Assembly (NCBI RefSeq): GCF_009363435.1 | Contig: NZ_CP045354.1 | Span: forward strand, 1,764,501 to 1,828,500 | Length of the DNA stretch: 64,000 bases | Reading direction: 5' to 3' | Source of the DNA: Labrenzia sp. THAF82 | Lineage (GTDB): Bacteria; Pseudomonadota; Alphaproteobacteria; Rhizobiales; Stappiaceae | In this document: piece by piece, positions 7,388 to 15,620 of the stretch | Numbering within the stretch: the stretch's first letter is position 1 | How the letters are laid out: the number at the start of each line of letters is the position of its first letter | Made by a program: the position numbers and the translations under genes | Notes under the pieces: generated by a model | Database searches by the model: none | What the model was told of the DNA's origin: nothing | The model's input: the letters and a program-made list of their open reading frames with translations, nothing else

Positions 7388-9721
7388 TCATTGCCTCGGG
7401 GTGACGAGGTTCACCATCAGGCGGAACGCGCCAGGAACGAGCTTTTCCATTTGATGATGCAGGATCAGAGCGCAATGGACATGCCGTCCACGGCCGATGT
7501 CGGCGGATAGAAGCGACCCTTTGTGGGGCGCTTCGTCTGGGTCAGACATTTGCAACAGGGGCACGTATTGCGGATCCCATGATTTTGCAAAGTAAAGTCC
7601 GCGCTCCTTGTGCCAGCCGGACCAGTCATCTGCCCCAATGATGTTCGGTTCGTTAAGGAGCGGATGCGTGGGATCAAGGACGGTCACCTCCGCGGCTTCG
7701 TCAGTCACGCGCCAGCGCAGCGACGGTTGACCGATTTCAAGAGGCGCCGGAGGTGTTGAGGACGGGTGCCAGTTGTCCCACGGGCGGTGGTAAAGCGTCA
7801 GCAGTGTGCCTCCGTTTGAAACCCAACGGTGTAAGGCAGGCAGTGCCTCAAATACGTCAGAGCGGGACTTTATAGCGAAAATTCCGATGACAATGGTGTC
7901 AAACCGTGAAAGCGCCGCATCGGTTTCAAGGTCGTCCTGTGAAATCTGGCTGACGTTCAGGCCAAGCTGCTCAAGCCAATAGTCGACGCGGTCATTGCCG
8001 CCTCCGGCATACCCAATTCGCGCGGTTGTCGTTCCTGCGTCTACGACCCGTATCGAAACCTTTGCCAGCTGGCAAAGGGAACGGCGCGGAAGATCGGCGC
8101 GTGTGATGGACTGAACGCTCTGGGCCGGAATGCCTTCGAGAAGCAGAGGCAGATGATAAAGTCCCTTGGCGAGATTGCCCGAAGTTGCAATATCAAACCC
8201 TGTTTCGGTTCTATTGGCGGCCCAACCCTCCGGCGTATCCAGTGTCTTTGAGGCGTCTGGCGGCGTAACATTGCCGAGCCTGATGGAAATGTTATCGGCA
8301 GGGGCGGAGAGGTTCACAACCACCGAGGATGGTGTCAGGTCGGCACTTCGTTCTGGCAGAACTTGTGGTGGAATGTCGAATGGAATGTGGGTTCTACTTT
8401 TGACGCCATGGGTCGTCAGCTCAAGCTTTAGGCATGGCGCGTCCGGTTGATGAGGGAGGTATCGGGACGGGTAAGGATCACTGATCGGGGCATTGACGGT
8501 CCGGACCGAGGTCAGGTCACCTTCCCAGTGACCGGGAAGGTGGAGTGAAAGATCAAGTTGCTCAGCATCGCCTTGATCTATTTCAGTCGAAATTGATGCC
8601 TGGTCGGTTGGCTCTAGGGTGTCTTTTTCAAGCCAGCCATGGCAATCGACTTGAGCTGCGACCCGTATAAGTGTTGAGAGCTGGCTTTCTTTGCGCGCAA
8701 CTCTGTGGCTATGCGCCGGAGAGATGTCCGCAGCTGCTGCCCGCAAATGAGAAAGGGCAGCGCTTGCATGTTTCAAAATGGCTGAAGCATCAGGGAAAGC
8801 GCCGAGTGCCGCTTCGATTTCCGACTGAGCGTTGGCCAGTTCTGGCGTGTCGCCAAGGTCCTTTAGAGTTGATGGCAGGCCAGCCTCCAGGGAGGCTTCA
8901 CCATCTGGCAGATGGCAGACTTTCAGGTGTAGAGGCCAGCTGTGTTCGCGGCCTTTGGGGATCCATCGACCCATTCCCTGGCTCTGGTGAAATGCCCGGC
9001 TTTGTTCGCCGAGTTGAAAGAAGGTGGCTCCGGTGACCGGATCCCGTCCAAGACCGGAAACCTCGATTGTTGCCGGCGGCGGTGGCAGGTCATCATCATA
9101 GGATTGCCCCGCGCCAGACCAGGCGGGCAAATACATTTTGGAAACCTGCCATGCTGGGTAACTGCTTTCGGTATAAGCAGGGTCGGCCGCCAAAACTATC
9201 GCTTCCTCGGCCGCCTGGGTCATGGCCCGGTGGTGGCCGTGTTGTCCAGGTACATCAAGAAATGTAGGGCAGATGATGTCAGGGCGTTCCTCACGCAGAA
9301 TATCGACGAAGCGTTTCAGCGTTCGTTTGTGATCCCAGGTCCGCAAGGTATCGATGCCCGACTTGGAAAAACCGAAATCGAAAATCGTATCGTCGGGAGT
9401 TTCCGACAGCCAATAAAGGCGCATGTTGAGAATGTCGGCAGCCTGTTCCATTTCCGCAGTTCGCAGAACTCCGAGTGCAGCACCCGCCTCGCGTCCCATG
9501 ATGTTTTGCCCGCCTTCGCCGCGCGTCGAACAGGCGTAGGAAAGGTCAATGCCGTGGTTGAGACTGAAACTTGCCAGCATCTGGGACGTCTCGTCGTCCG
9601 GATGGGCACCGGTATTCATGAAAGATATGACCGAGCGCAAGGGGACCAGAGCCCGCCAGAGCTGAACCAGAAAAGGGTCGGCCTTCTGCCGGGCTATCCG
9701 GTGCAGATCTGTCAGTGGCAT
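7388..9721 (-). CDS. PIG-L/LmbE-family deacetylase with C-terminal GATase-like domain
   Basis: A 777-residue protein without a signal peptide. The N-terminal PIG-L zinc site is clear: AHPDDE at residues 39-44 and HGHH at 161-164. This family removes acyl groups from amino sugars such as GlcNAc conjugates. A beta-rich middle follows, and the last ~190 residues (ARIGYAGGGNDRVDYWLEQL, WVSNGGTLLTLYHRP) resemble a catalytically silent class I glutamine-amidotransferase fold. I chose the ATG at 9721, with TGAGGA upstream on the - strand, over an upstream start at 9790 that would run into the ROK gene. It lies 16 bp after that gene and is probably co-transcribed with it. The deacetylated substrate is presumably what the adjacent transporter imports. 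Confidence 0.85.
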   Translation of the reverse strand: MPLTDLHRIARQKADPFLVQLWRALVPLRSVISFMNTGAHPDDETSQMLASFSLNHGIDLSYACSTRGEGGQNIMGREAGAALGVLRTAEMEQAADILNMRLYWLSETPDDTIFDFGFSKSGIDTLRTWDHKRTLKRFVDILREERPDIICPTFLDVPGQHGHHRAMTQAAEEAIVLAADPAYTESSYPAWQVSKMYLPAWSGAGQSYDDDLPPPPATIEVSGLGRDPVTGATFFQLGEQSRAFHQSQGMGRWIPKGREHSWPLHLKVCHLPDGEASLEAGLPSTLKDLGDTPELANAQSEIEAALGAFPDASAILKHASAALSHLRAAAADISPAHSHRVARKESQLSTLIRVAAQVDCHGWLEKDTLEPTDQASISTEIDQGDAEQLDLSLHLPGHWEGDLTSVRTVNAPISDPYPSRYLPHQPDAPCLKLELTTHGVKSRTHIPFDIPPQVLPERSADLTPSSVVVNLSAPADNISIRLGNVTPPDASKTLDTPEGWAANRTETGFDIATSGNLAKGLYHLPLLLEGIPAQSVQSITRADLPRRSLCQLAKVSIRVVDAGTTTARIGYAGGGNDRVDYWLEQLGLNVSQISQDDLETDAALSRFDTIVIGIFAIKSRSDVFEALPALHRWVSNGGTLLTLYHRPWDNWHPSSTPPAPLEIGQPSLRWRVTDEAAEVTVLDPTHPLLNEPNIIGADDWSGWHKERGLYFAKSWDPQYVPLLQMSDPDEAPHKGSLLSADIGRGRHVHCALILHHQMEKLVPGAFRLMVNLVTPRQ

Positions 9722-9737
9722 GGATGTGTCCTCAGGT

Positions 9738-10898
9738 TCAAGAAACGGTAATTGGAGTGAAGGCGCTGTGCAGGACCAGTGACGCTGCACCGAGGGTTGC
9801 GGTCAGTCGCCCGCATGTCCCGCGTTGCAGCCTTGGCAGCAAATTGTCGTTGCGATTGGCAATCGACGCGGCCGGAAGCGGGCAGTTTGAAATCAGGTGG
9901 TCGATGAGCTCGGGCGGCATCGCGCCGCCGAGGATAATGGTCTGCGGATCGAGCAGGTTCTCTAGTGTCAGAACCGCATGCCCCAAAGCGTTTGCCGCTC
10001 TTTCAAGCCAGTCTGCCAGTCGTTGATCCTGTGCACTGAAGAGATCTGAAATCCCGTCCAGATCTATCGGGCTCTTGCTGCCAATATAGGTCTGAATGGA
10101 ATCCCGGCTGAGCAGGCTTTCCAGGGGAGCTGGACCGTTTGGCCCCGGGAAGGGTATGTGGCCAACTTCTCCCGCATTTCCGAAGGCCCCTGACACGAGC
10201 CTGCCATCCTGGACAATTCCGAGGCCAAGCCCACGACCAAAATAGAGAAACGCGTAGCAACCAATGCCTTGCGCGACACCGGTCAGGCTTTCAGAGAGCG
10301 CGGCGGCATTCGCGTCGTTGGAGAGTTCGACCACGCCTCCGAGCGTTTCCTTGAAAAGGCTTTGTGCGTCTGTATTCTCCCAGCCCTTGAGGTCTGAGCT
10401 ACGCCCGGTGAGGCCCGTGTCACCGAACGGTCCGGGCATGACGATGCCGTTTCCAAGGATTGCGTCCAGCGAAATGGGCGATGAGGCAATCATGGCATCG
10501 CGCAAGCGCAAAACATGGTCGCAGACAGCTGCCGGCGAATTGTCTTCCAGTGCCGTGCGCTGTGTACTGATCTGGGCGCCGGCAAGATCGACAAGCGCGG
10601 TGAAGATCGCATCGGGTCTGATTTCGACCCCAAAGGCGTAGGCTCCTTTGGGGTTCAGACCGTATTGGACGGCTGGCAGGCCACGGCCTGAAACTCTGGT
10701 CCCTTTTTCTTCGATGAGGCCATCAGCCAGCAATTCAGCAATGATGTTGGACGCGGCTTGTGTCGTCAGCCCGAGCGAACGTCCGATTTCGGCACGACCC
10801 ATCGTGCCAGCCGCCTGAATGCTGCCGAGGACCGCCTGCCGGTTCCGGTTCCGGCTACGCAATGGGTTGGACCCTCTGATTTGCGTCTCGATTTTCAT
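9738..10898 (-). CDS. ROK-family transcriptional repressor
   Basis: A 386-residue ROK protein: an N-terminal winged helix (RAEIGRSLGLTTQAASNIIAELLADGLIEE, shown by TTQAASNIIAELL) followed by a sugar-kinase-like domain with SNDANAAALSE and a GRGLGLGIV glycine loop. The usual ROK zinc site after GH(x)n, with a CxCGxxGC cluster, is replaced by GHIPFPGPNGPAPLESLLS, so the cysteines are absent. It is transcribed away from the sugar transporter, and two TTGA-N-TCAA palindromes in the shared intergenic region are likely its operators. The expected ligand is a sugar or amino sugar from this pathway. Confidence 0.9.
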   Translation of the reverse strand: MKIETQIRGSNPLRSRNRNRQAVLGSIQAAGTMGRAEIGRSLGLTTQAASNIIAELLADGLIEEKGTRVSGRGLPAVQYGLNPKGAYAFGVEIRPDAIFTALVDLAGAQISTQRTALEDNSPAAVCDHVLRLRDAMIASSPISLDAILGNGIVMPGPFGDTGLTGRSSDLKGWENTDAQSLFKETLGGVVELSNDANAAALSESLTGVAQGIGCYAFLYFGRGLGLGIVQDGRLVSGAFGNAGEVGHIPFPGPNGPAPLESLLSRDSIQTYIGSKSPIDLDGISDLFSAQDQRLADWLERAANALGHAVLTLENLLDPQTIILGGAMPPELIDHLISNCPLPAASIANRNDNLLPRLQRGTCGRLTATLGAASLVLHSAFTPITVS

Positions 10899-10922
10899 GT
10901 CCGATCTAATAACTCAAGAAAA

Positions 10923-10952
10923 TTGACAATTCAATTTATTTGACTTAATCAA
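10923..10952. promoter_or_regulatory. Divergent promoter with two TTGA(N)TCAA palindromes
   Basis: TTGACAATTCAA (10923-10934) and TTGACTTAATCAA (10940-10952) are two similar inverted repeats with centres about 17.5 bp apart in an AT-rich patch between the ROK gene and the binding-protein gene. The first contains a perfect TTGACA -35 box, and TAATCA lies 17 bp further on as a weak -10. An overlapping repressor site would fit an autoregulated ROK switch controlling both arms. Promoter activity is inferred. Confidence 0.6.
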
Positions 10953-11021
10953 TTTTCATGTAGGCGGCAAAGACCGTCCCTCCAGACCAAGCGTGCACGC
11001 ATCCAGACGGGAGCATCATCA

Positions 11022-12275
11022 ATGTCCAAATACATGAAGCGCATGGCGCTGAGTGGGTTAACCGCTCTGGCCACTTTGTTCGGCAGTTCTGCAATGGCTG
11101 TCGAAATCGAATACTGGCAGTATTTCTTCGACGCACGTGTTGATGCGATGGAGCAGCTGATCGAAAAATTCGAGGAAGCCAATCCCGACATCACCGTGAA
11201 GATGACTCATTTCCCTTATGCGGATTATCGCACCAAGGTTGCAGCGGCCATTCCAGCCGGTGAGGGGCCGGACGTGGTTCAGCTGTTCTACGGCTGGCTG
11301 AATGACTATATCGAGGCGGACCTCATCCAGCCGTTGCCGAAAGACCAGTTTGATCCGGCGGCCATCGATGCAGAATTCTTCCCGATGGTTCAGGCGATGA
11401 AACGGGACGGCGCCTATTACGCTTTGCCGACGGCCGTGCGTTCGCTGGCACTGTTTTACAACACTCGGCTTTTTGATGAGGCAGGAATAGAAAATCCGCC
11501 CGAGACGCTTGATGAACTTGTCGAGGCCGCCAAGAAGCTGACAAAGGTCGATGGCGCTGGCAACATCACACAGGTCGGCATTACCACCGGCATGACCGCG
11601 CAGGACCACCATTGGTGGCGCGAGGTCCTGGTGCGTCAGTTCGGCGGTGAGCCTTACAAGGAAGACTACAAGACCGTGAACTACACGGACGATGCCGGAC
11701 TGGCCGCATTGAATTTCTATGTAGACTTGGAAAAAGAGCACAAAGTCACTCAGTCCGGTTTCATGGACGAGCCGCAGGCGGCCTTCAAGGGCAACCGTGC
11801 CGGCATGCACATTGACGGCTCTTTCCGGATCGGATCCCTGAACAAGGTTCGCGGCCTCAAATGGGGCGTCGCGGAGCTGCCGGCCGGGCCTGACGGCAAG
11901 AGGTCGAACTATTCATCTTATTGGGTGAACGGCATTACCTCCAAGGCGGAAGGCGAGAAATACGACGCGGCCGTGAAGTTCCTGCAGTACCTGACCTCCG
12001 ACGAGGCAATGCAGCTCTGGCTCGATGTTGTTGGCGAGTTGCCGGCAAAGCCTTCGGTCGGCATGGTTGAGGCAAACGCAAATGATCCGACTTTCGGGCC
12101 GTTCATTCGCGGACTTGCCTACGCCAACACCACCAAGTTTGCCAATGAATCCGCACAACGCCAGGCAATGGTGGACATGGTGGCAAGGATCGACATCGAA
12201 GGTCAGGACCCGGCAGAGAGCTTGGCTGCTGCCGCAGCCGAAGAGCAGAAGATCCTCGACGACTACTACAAGTAA
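11022..12275 (+). CDS. CUT1 sugar ABC transporter, substrate-binding protein
   Basis: A 417-residue periplasmic binding protein of the extracellular solute-binding family 1. The signal peptide is residues 1-26, with cleavage expected after SSAMA (mature VEIEYWQYFFDARVDAME). The MKMTHFPYADYRTKVAAAIP and GEGPDVVQLFYGW segments are typical of maltose/glycerol-3-phosphate-type binding proteins. It leads an operon with two permeases, a lyase, an ATPase and a kinase. A hairpin terminator directly after the stop should give it higher expression than the downstream genes. Ligand unknown. Confidence 0.93.
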   Translation: MSKYMKRMALSGLTALATLFGSSAMAVEIEYWQYFFDARVDAMEQLIEKFEEANPDITVKMTHFPYADYRTKVAAAIPAGEGPDVVQLFYGWLNDYIEADLIQPLPKDQFDPAAIDAEFFPMVQAMKRDGAYYALPTAVRSLALFYNTRLFDEAGIENPPETLDELVEAAKKLTKVDGAGNITQVGITTGMTAQDHHWWREVLVRQFGGEPYKEDYKTVNYTDDAGLAALNFYVDLEKEHKVTQSGFMDEPQAAFKGNRAGMHIDGSFRIGSLNKVRGLKWGVAELPAGPDGKRSNYSSYWVNGITSKAEGEKYDAAVKFLQYLTSDEAMQLWLDVVGELPAKPSVGMVEANANDPTFGPFIRGLAYANTTKFANESAQRQAMVDMVARIDIEGQDPAESLAAAAAEEQKILDDYYK

Positions 12276-12292
12276 GACCGACTAAGCGAACG

Positions 12293-12321
12293 GGCTGCCG
12301 CCTTGCGGCAGTCCTTTTTTC
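12293..12321 (+). terminator. Intra-operon terminator/attenuator after the binding-protein gene
   Basis: GGGCTGCCGC (12293-12302), loop CTT, GCGGCAGTCC (12306-12315), then six T's (12316-12321): a 10-bp stem with one G-T pair and a U-tract. It lies 17 bp past the binding-protein stop and just before the first permease gene. The likely effect is partial termination, leaving more binding protein than membrane components. Confidence 0.8.
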
Positions 12322-12340
12322 AACGATCGCACGGTGCGGC

Positions 12341-13240
12341 ATGTCTGCCTACAAGAACCTCTCCATCAGGCAAAAGCAGATTGTATGGGCATGGCTGTTT
12401 CTGGCGATCCCGGTCCTGTTTTATGTGGTGATCCGTTTTTATCCGACGGGCACGGCCTTCGTGATTTCCTTTCAGGAGTGGAACCTCCTTGGCAAGCGCA
12501 CCTGGACCGGGCTGGAAAACTACGAAAAACTCTGGAACGATCCGGTCTTCTGGAAAGTCTTCCGAAACACGTTTGCCTACCTTTTGCTTGGTACACCCGT
12601 TTCGCTGGTGATCAGCTTTGTCATTGCTTACCACCTCGACAAGACACGCTTTCTGCACGGCTTCCTGCGGATGCTTTATTTCCTCCCGTTCATGACGTCT
12701 GCGGTTGCCATGGCGTGGGTGTGGCGGTGGTTCTATCAACCGGTGCCAATCGGCCTTTTTAACAATATGCTGGCTTCGATCGGAATTCCCCAGATCGAGT
12801 TCCTGAATTCGACGACCAATGCCCTGCCGTCCATTCTGGCGCCGGCAATCTGGGCGGGGCTTGGATTTCAGGTCATCATTTTCATGGCGGGCTTACGCGC
12901 TATTCCCGTAAGTTACTATGAGGCTGCCAAGATCGACGGGGTCGGCTGGTGGACGGTGCTCACCCGCATCACGTTGCCTCTCCTCAAACCCACGATCGTG
13001 TTCATTGTGGTCTTCTCGTCGATCGGTTTCCTTCGGATCTTCGATCATGTTTTCAACATGACGACGAACAATCCGGGCGGGCCGCTCAATTCCACGAAAC
13101 CGTTGGTTCTGATGATCTACGAAACGGCCTTCAGCAGCTTTGACATGGGCTATGCCGCGGCGCAGACGGTTGTCCTCTTTCTTATCTTGCTGGTGGTCAG
13201 CCTTCTTCAGCTTTGGATCCTGAAGGGGGACAACACATGA
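12341..13240 (+). CDS. CUT1 sugar ABC transporter permease (MalF/UgpA type)
   Basis: A 299-residue inner-membrane permease with about six hydrophobic spans, starting with IVWAWLFLAIPVLFYVVIRF. The EAA loop for ATPase docking is YYEAAKIDGVGWWTVLTRITLPLLKP near residue 190-215 (AAKIDG core). It pairs with the permease that starts inside its stop codon (ATGA overlap). It lies directly after the attenuator. Confidence 0.93.
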   Translation: MSAYKNLSIRQKQIVWAWLFLAIPVLFYVVIRFYPTGTAFVISFQEWNLLGKRTWTGLENYEKLWNDPVFWKVFRNTFAYLLLGTPVSLVISFVIAYHLDKTRFLHGFLRMLYFLPFMTSAVAMAWVWRWFYQPVPIGLFNNMLASIGIPQIEFLNSTTNALPSILAPAIWAGLGFQVIIFMAGLRAIPVSYYEAAKIDGVGWWTVLTRITLPLLKPTIVFIVVFSSIGFLRIFDHVFNMTTNNPGGPLNSTKPLVLMIYETAFSSFDMGYAAAQTVVLFLILLVVSLLQLWILKGDNT

Positions 13241-14124
13241 GCCTCGCAACCAATCCCGGTCAGCTGCCACGCGCCGCAGCCGATGCCGTCTTCACTACGC
13301 AAACCAAAAAAACCGCCAATATGGGTCAGATCTTGCGGTGGATGGTTCTGTTTCTCGGCGGAATTTTGATGATCGCGCCGATCGTCTACATGATCTCGAC
13401 GTCGTTGAAGTGGCCGCATGAAGTCTACAACGTCAATCTGATCCCGGAAGAGCCGACGATCGAGAACTACACTTATGTTCTTGAAGACGGGCGCTTTTAT
13501 CTCTGGTTTGTGAACTCCATCATCATTGCGCTGATTACCACAGTGTCGAACCTCTTCTTCGACAGCCTGGTCGGGTACACTTTGTGCAAATTCCGCTTTC
13601 CGGGCCGCTACATCGTCTTCATTGCCATCTTGTCGACACTGATGATCCCAACAGAGATGCTGGTCATTCCCTGGTACACGATGAGCCAGGCTTTCGGCTG
13701 GCTCGACAGTTATTGGGGCATCATGTTCCCGGGGCTGATGACAGCTTTCGGGACGTTCCTGATGAAGCAGTTTTTCGAAAGCGTTCCGAATGACTTCCTC
13801 GAAGCAGCCCGCATCGACGGTCTGAATGAATTCCAGATCTGGTGGAAGATCGCCATGCCACTGGTCAAGCCAGCCTTGGCTGCTTTGGCGATTTTTGTGT
13901 TTCTCGGCAATTGGACAGCTTTCCTCTGGCCGTTGATCGTCACGAACTCAGTTGAGATGTATACGGTCCCGGTCGGTCTTTCTGGGTTTGGAGACGAAGT
14001 CGATGTTGCCTGGGAACTGATCATGACCGGCGCGGCGATTTCCACGATCCCGACTCTTATCGTTTTTCTGATTTTCCAGCGCTTCATTATTCGAGGCGTC
14101 GTTATGGCAGGGCTCAAGGGATGA
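13237..14124 (+). CDS. CUT1 sugar ABC transporter permease (MalG/UgpE type)
   Basis: A 295-residue second permease with six predicted membrane spans; its EAA loop reads LEAARIDGLNEFQIWWKIA. The ATG at 13237 overlaps the previous stop as ATGA; an upstream in-frame ATG at 13213 is less likely. The N-terminus (about 25 polar residues before Met-Gly-Gln-Ile) is cytoplasmic. The gene overlaps the following lyase gene by 4 bp, so the lyase is translationally tied to the transporter. Confidence 0.92.
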   Translation: MSLATNPGQLPRAAADAVFTTQTKKTANMGQILRWMVLFLGGILMIAPIVYMISTSLKWPHEVYNVNLIPEEPTIENYTYVLEDGRFYLWFVNSIIIALITTVSNLFFDSLVGYTLCKFRFPGRYIVFIAILSTLMIPTEMLVIPWYTMSQAFGWLDSYWGIMFPGLMTAFGTFLMKQFFESVPNDFLEAARIDGLNEFQIWWKIAMPLVKPALAALAIFVFLGNWTAFLWPLIVTNSVEMYTVPVGLSGFGDEVDVAWELIMTGAAISTIPTLIVFLIFQRFIIRGVVMAGLKG

Positions 14125-15617
14125 CCGGACCAGTGAAGGACACCTCTCAATTCCCCGATCCTGTCTACAAGGAGACCGTGCTTTCGGACCTCTTTGAAGG
14201 CGTGAAGGCAAACTATGCCGGGCATATGGCAGCCATCAACAAGGCCCATCTGGTCATGTTGTCGGAAACAGGCATTTTGCAGCCGGATCAGGTGAAGCCT
14301 CTTGCCGCTGCATTGTTCGAGATCGATAATGATGTCGATGTGGCGTCGCTGGTCTACACCGGCGAACACGAAGACTATTTCTTCTACGTGGAAGCGCTGC
14401 TGCGCCGGAAGCTCGGCGACCTTGGGGGTATGCTGCATACCGCAAGATCCCGCAACGACATGGACCACACCTTGTTCAAGCTGGCGTTGAGAACGCGCAT
14501 GGACAGGTTATGGGGGGAGGCTGAGAACCTAGCCCGAACTTTCATCAACAAGGCAGAGCGCGAAGCTGAGACCCTGATTGTTGCCTATACCCATGGCCAA
14601 CCCGCTCAGCCATCCACTTTCGGTCACTATCTGTGCGCAGCGCTGGAAGTTCTCTTGCGGGATATGGAACGTCTCGCACTTGCCATCGATACGATCGATC
14701 ATTGCCCGATGGGCGCAGCTGCGATCACCACGACTGGCTTTCCGATAGACCGGCAACGAATGGCTGTGCTGCTTGGTTTCGAAACTCCTGTGCTGAATTC
14801 GTACGGGTGCATCGCGTCCGTGGACTATGTCACCGGACTCTATTCGGCACTCAAACTGGTCTATGTCCACCTTGGTCGTTTGATTCAGGATCTGGCATTC
14901 TGGTCTTCTTTCGAGGTCGGCCAGCTTTATGTGCCCAACAGCTTCGTTCAAATAAGCTCGATCATGCCGCAAAAACGCAATCCGGTACCGATCGAGCATA
15001 TGCGTCATCTGTCTGCTGTCACGGCGGGGCGCTGCGACGTCATGGTCGACACAATGCGAAATACACCCTTCACTGACATGAATGATAGCGAAGGCGAGGT
15101 GCAGCAAGCCGGATACGCGACTTTTGAAAGCGGTAGCAGGGTTCTGAGATTGCTAGCTGCGTTCGTTTCCGCGGCCCGGATCGATGAAGACCGGGTGCGC
15201 AAGAACGCAGACGCTGCCTGTGTCACCATAACCGAATTGGCGGATACGCTGGTGCGCGATGAAGGGCTGAGCTTCCGGCAAGCCCACGAGATCGCTGCCG
15301 CAACATCGAAGGGCGTGCTTGCAGAAGAAACCTCGCTAAGAGACGGGTTCAATCATTTCAAAGCAGCTTTTGCCCAGGAAACCGGACGGGACCCGCGTTT
15401 GAGCTCTGACGATTACAGAACAGCTGTGTCGCCTGAAAGATTCGTTTCCTGCCGCGATCGCCTTGGTGGGCCTGCACCACAGGCATTGCGTCATGCCCTT
15501 GTGAGTTATCGCGACCAGTTGGCGGCGCTTGCAAGCCGGCAAAGCGCGCGCAGGCAGCGCTACGATGCTGCTGCAATCGCGCTCGACCAAACCTTTTCAT
15601 CGCTTCTGGAGACTTGA
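14121..15617 (+). CDS. Argininosuccinate-lyase-superfamily C-N lyase (EDDS-lyase-like)
   Basis: A 498-residue enzyme of the aspartase/fumarase superfamily. Conserved regions are visible: SRND at 110-113, YTHGQ at 156-160 and the signature loop ISSIMPQKRNP at 278-288, containing the putative catalytic Ser280. Superfamily members remove fumarate from N-succinyl (aspartate-type) amines. The DMDHTLFK context after SRND, where true argininosuccinate lyase has DQ(V/I)ATD, reminds me of ethylenediamine-disuccinate (EDDS) lyase rather than ArgH. It lies between the permease and ATPase genes of a sugar transporter, with 4-bp overlap upstream and a 3-bp gap downstream. It is therefore a catabolic enzyme and unlikely to serve arginine synthesis. 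Exact substrate unknown. Confidence 0.82.
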   Translation: MTGPVKDTSQFPDPVYKETVLSDLFEGVKANYAGHMAAINKAHLVMLSETGILQPDQVKPLAAALFEIDNDVDVASLVYTGEHEDYFFYVEALLRRKLGDLGGMLHTARSRNDMDHTLFKLALRTRMDRLWGEAENLARTFINKAEREAETLIVAYTHGQPAQPSTFGHYLCAALEVLLRDMERLALAIDTIDHCPMGAAAITTTGFPIDRQRMAVLLGFETPVLNSYGCIASVDYVTGLYSALKLVYVHLGRLIQDLAFWSSFEVGQLYVPNSFVQISSIMPQKRNPVPIEHMRHLSAVTAGRCDVMVDTMRNTPFTDMNDSEGEVQQAGYATFESGSRVLRLLAAFVSAARIDEDRVRKNADAACVTITELADTLVRDEGLSFRQAHEIAAATSKGVLAEETSLRDGFNHFKAAFAQETGRDPRLSSDDYRTAVSPERFVSCRDRLGGPAPQALRHALVSYRDQLAALASRQSARRQRYDAAAIALDQTFSSLLET

Positions 15618-15620
15618 CCC

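Noticed and set aside
8942..9751. A 269-codon + strand open frame
   Set aside because: It is antisense to the PIG-L domain of the deacetylase, including its HPDDE motif.
14121..15617. Simple annotation as arginine-biosynthetic argH
   Set aside because: It is translationally linked to sugar permease and ATPase genes, and the post-SRND sequence differs from typical ArgH; no other arginine gene is nearby.
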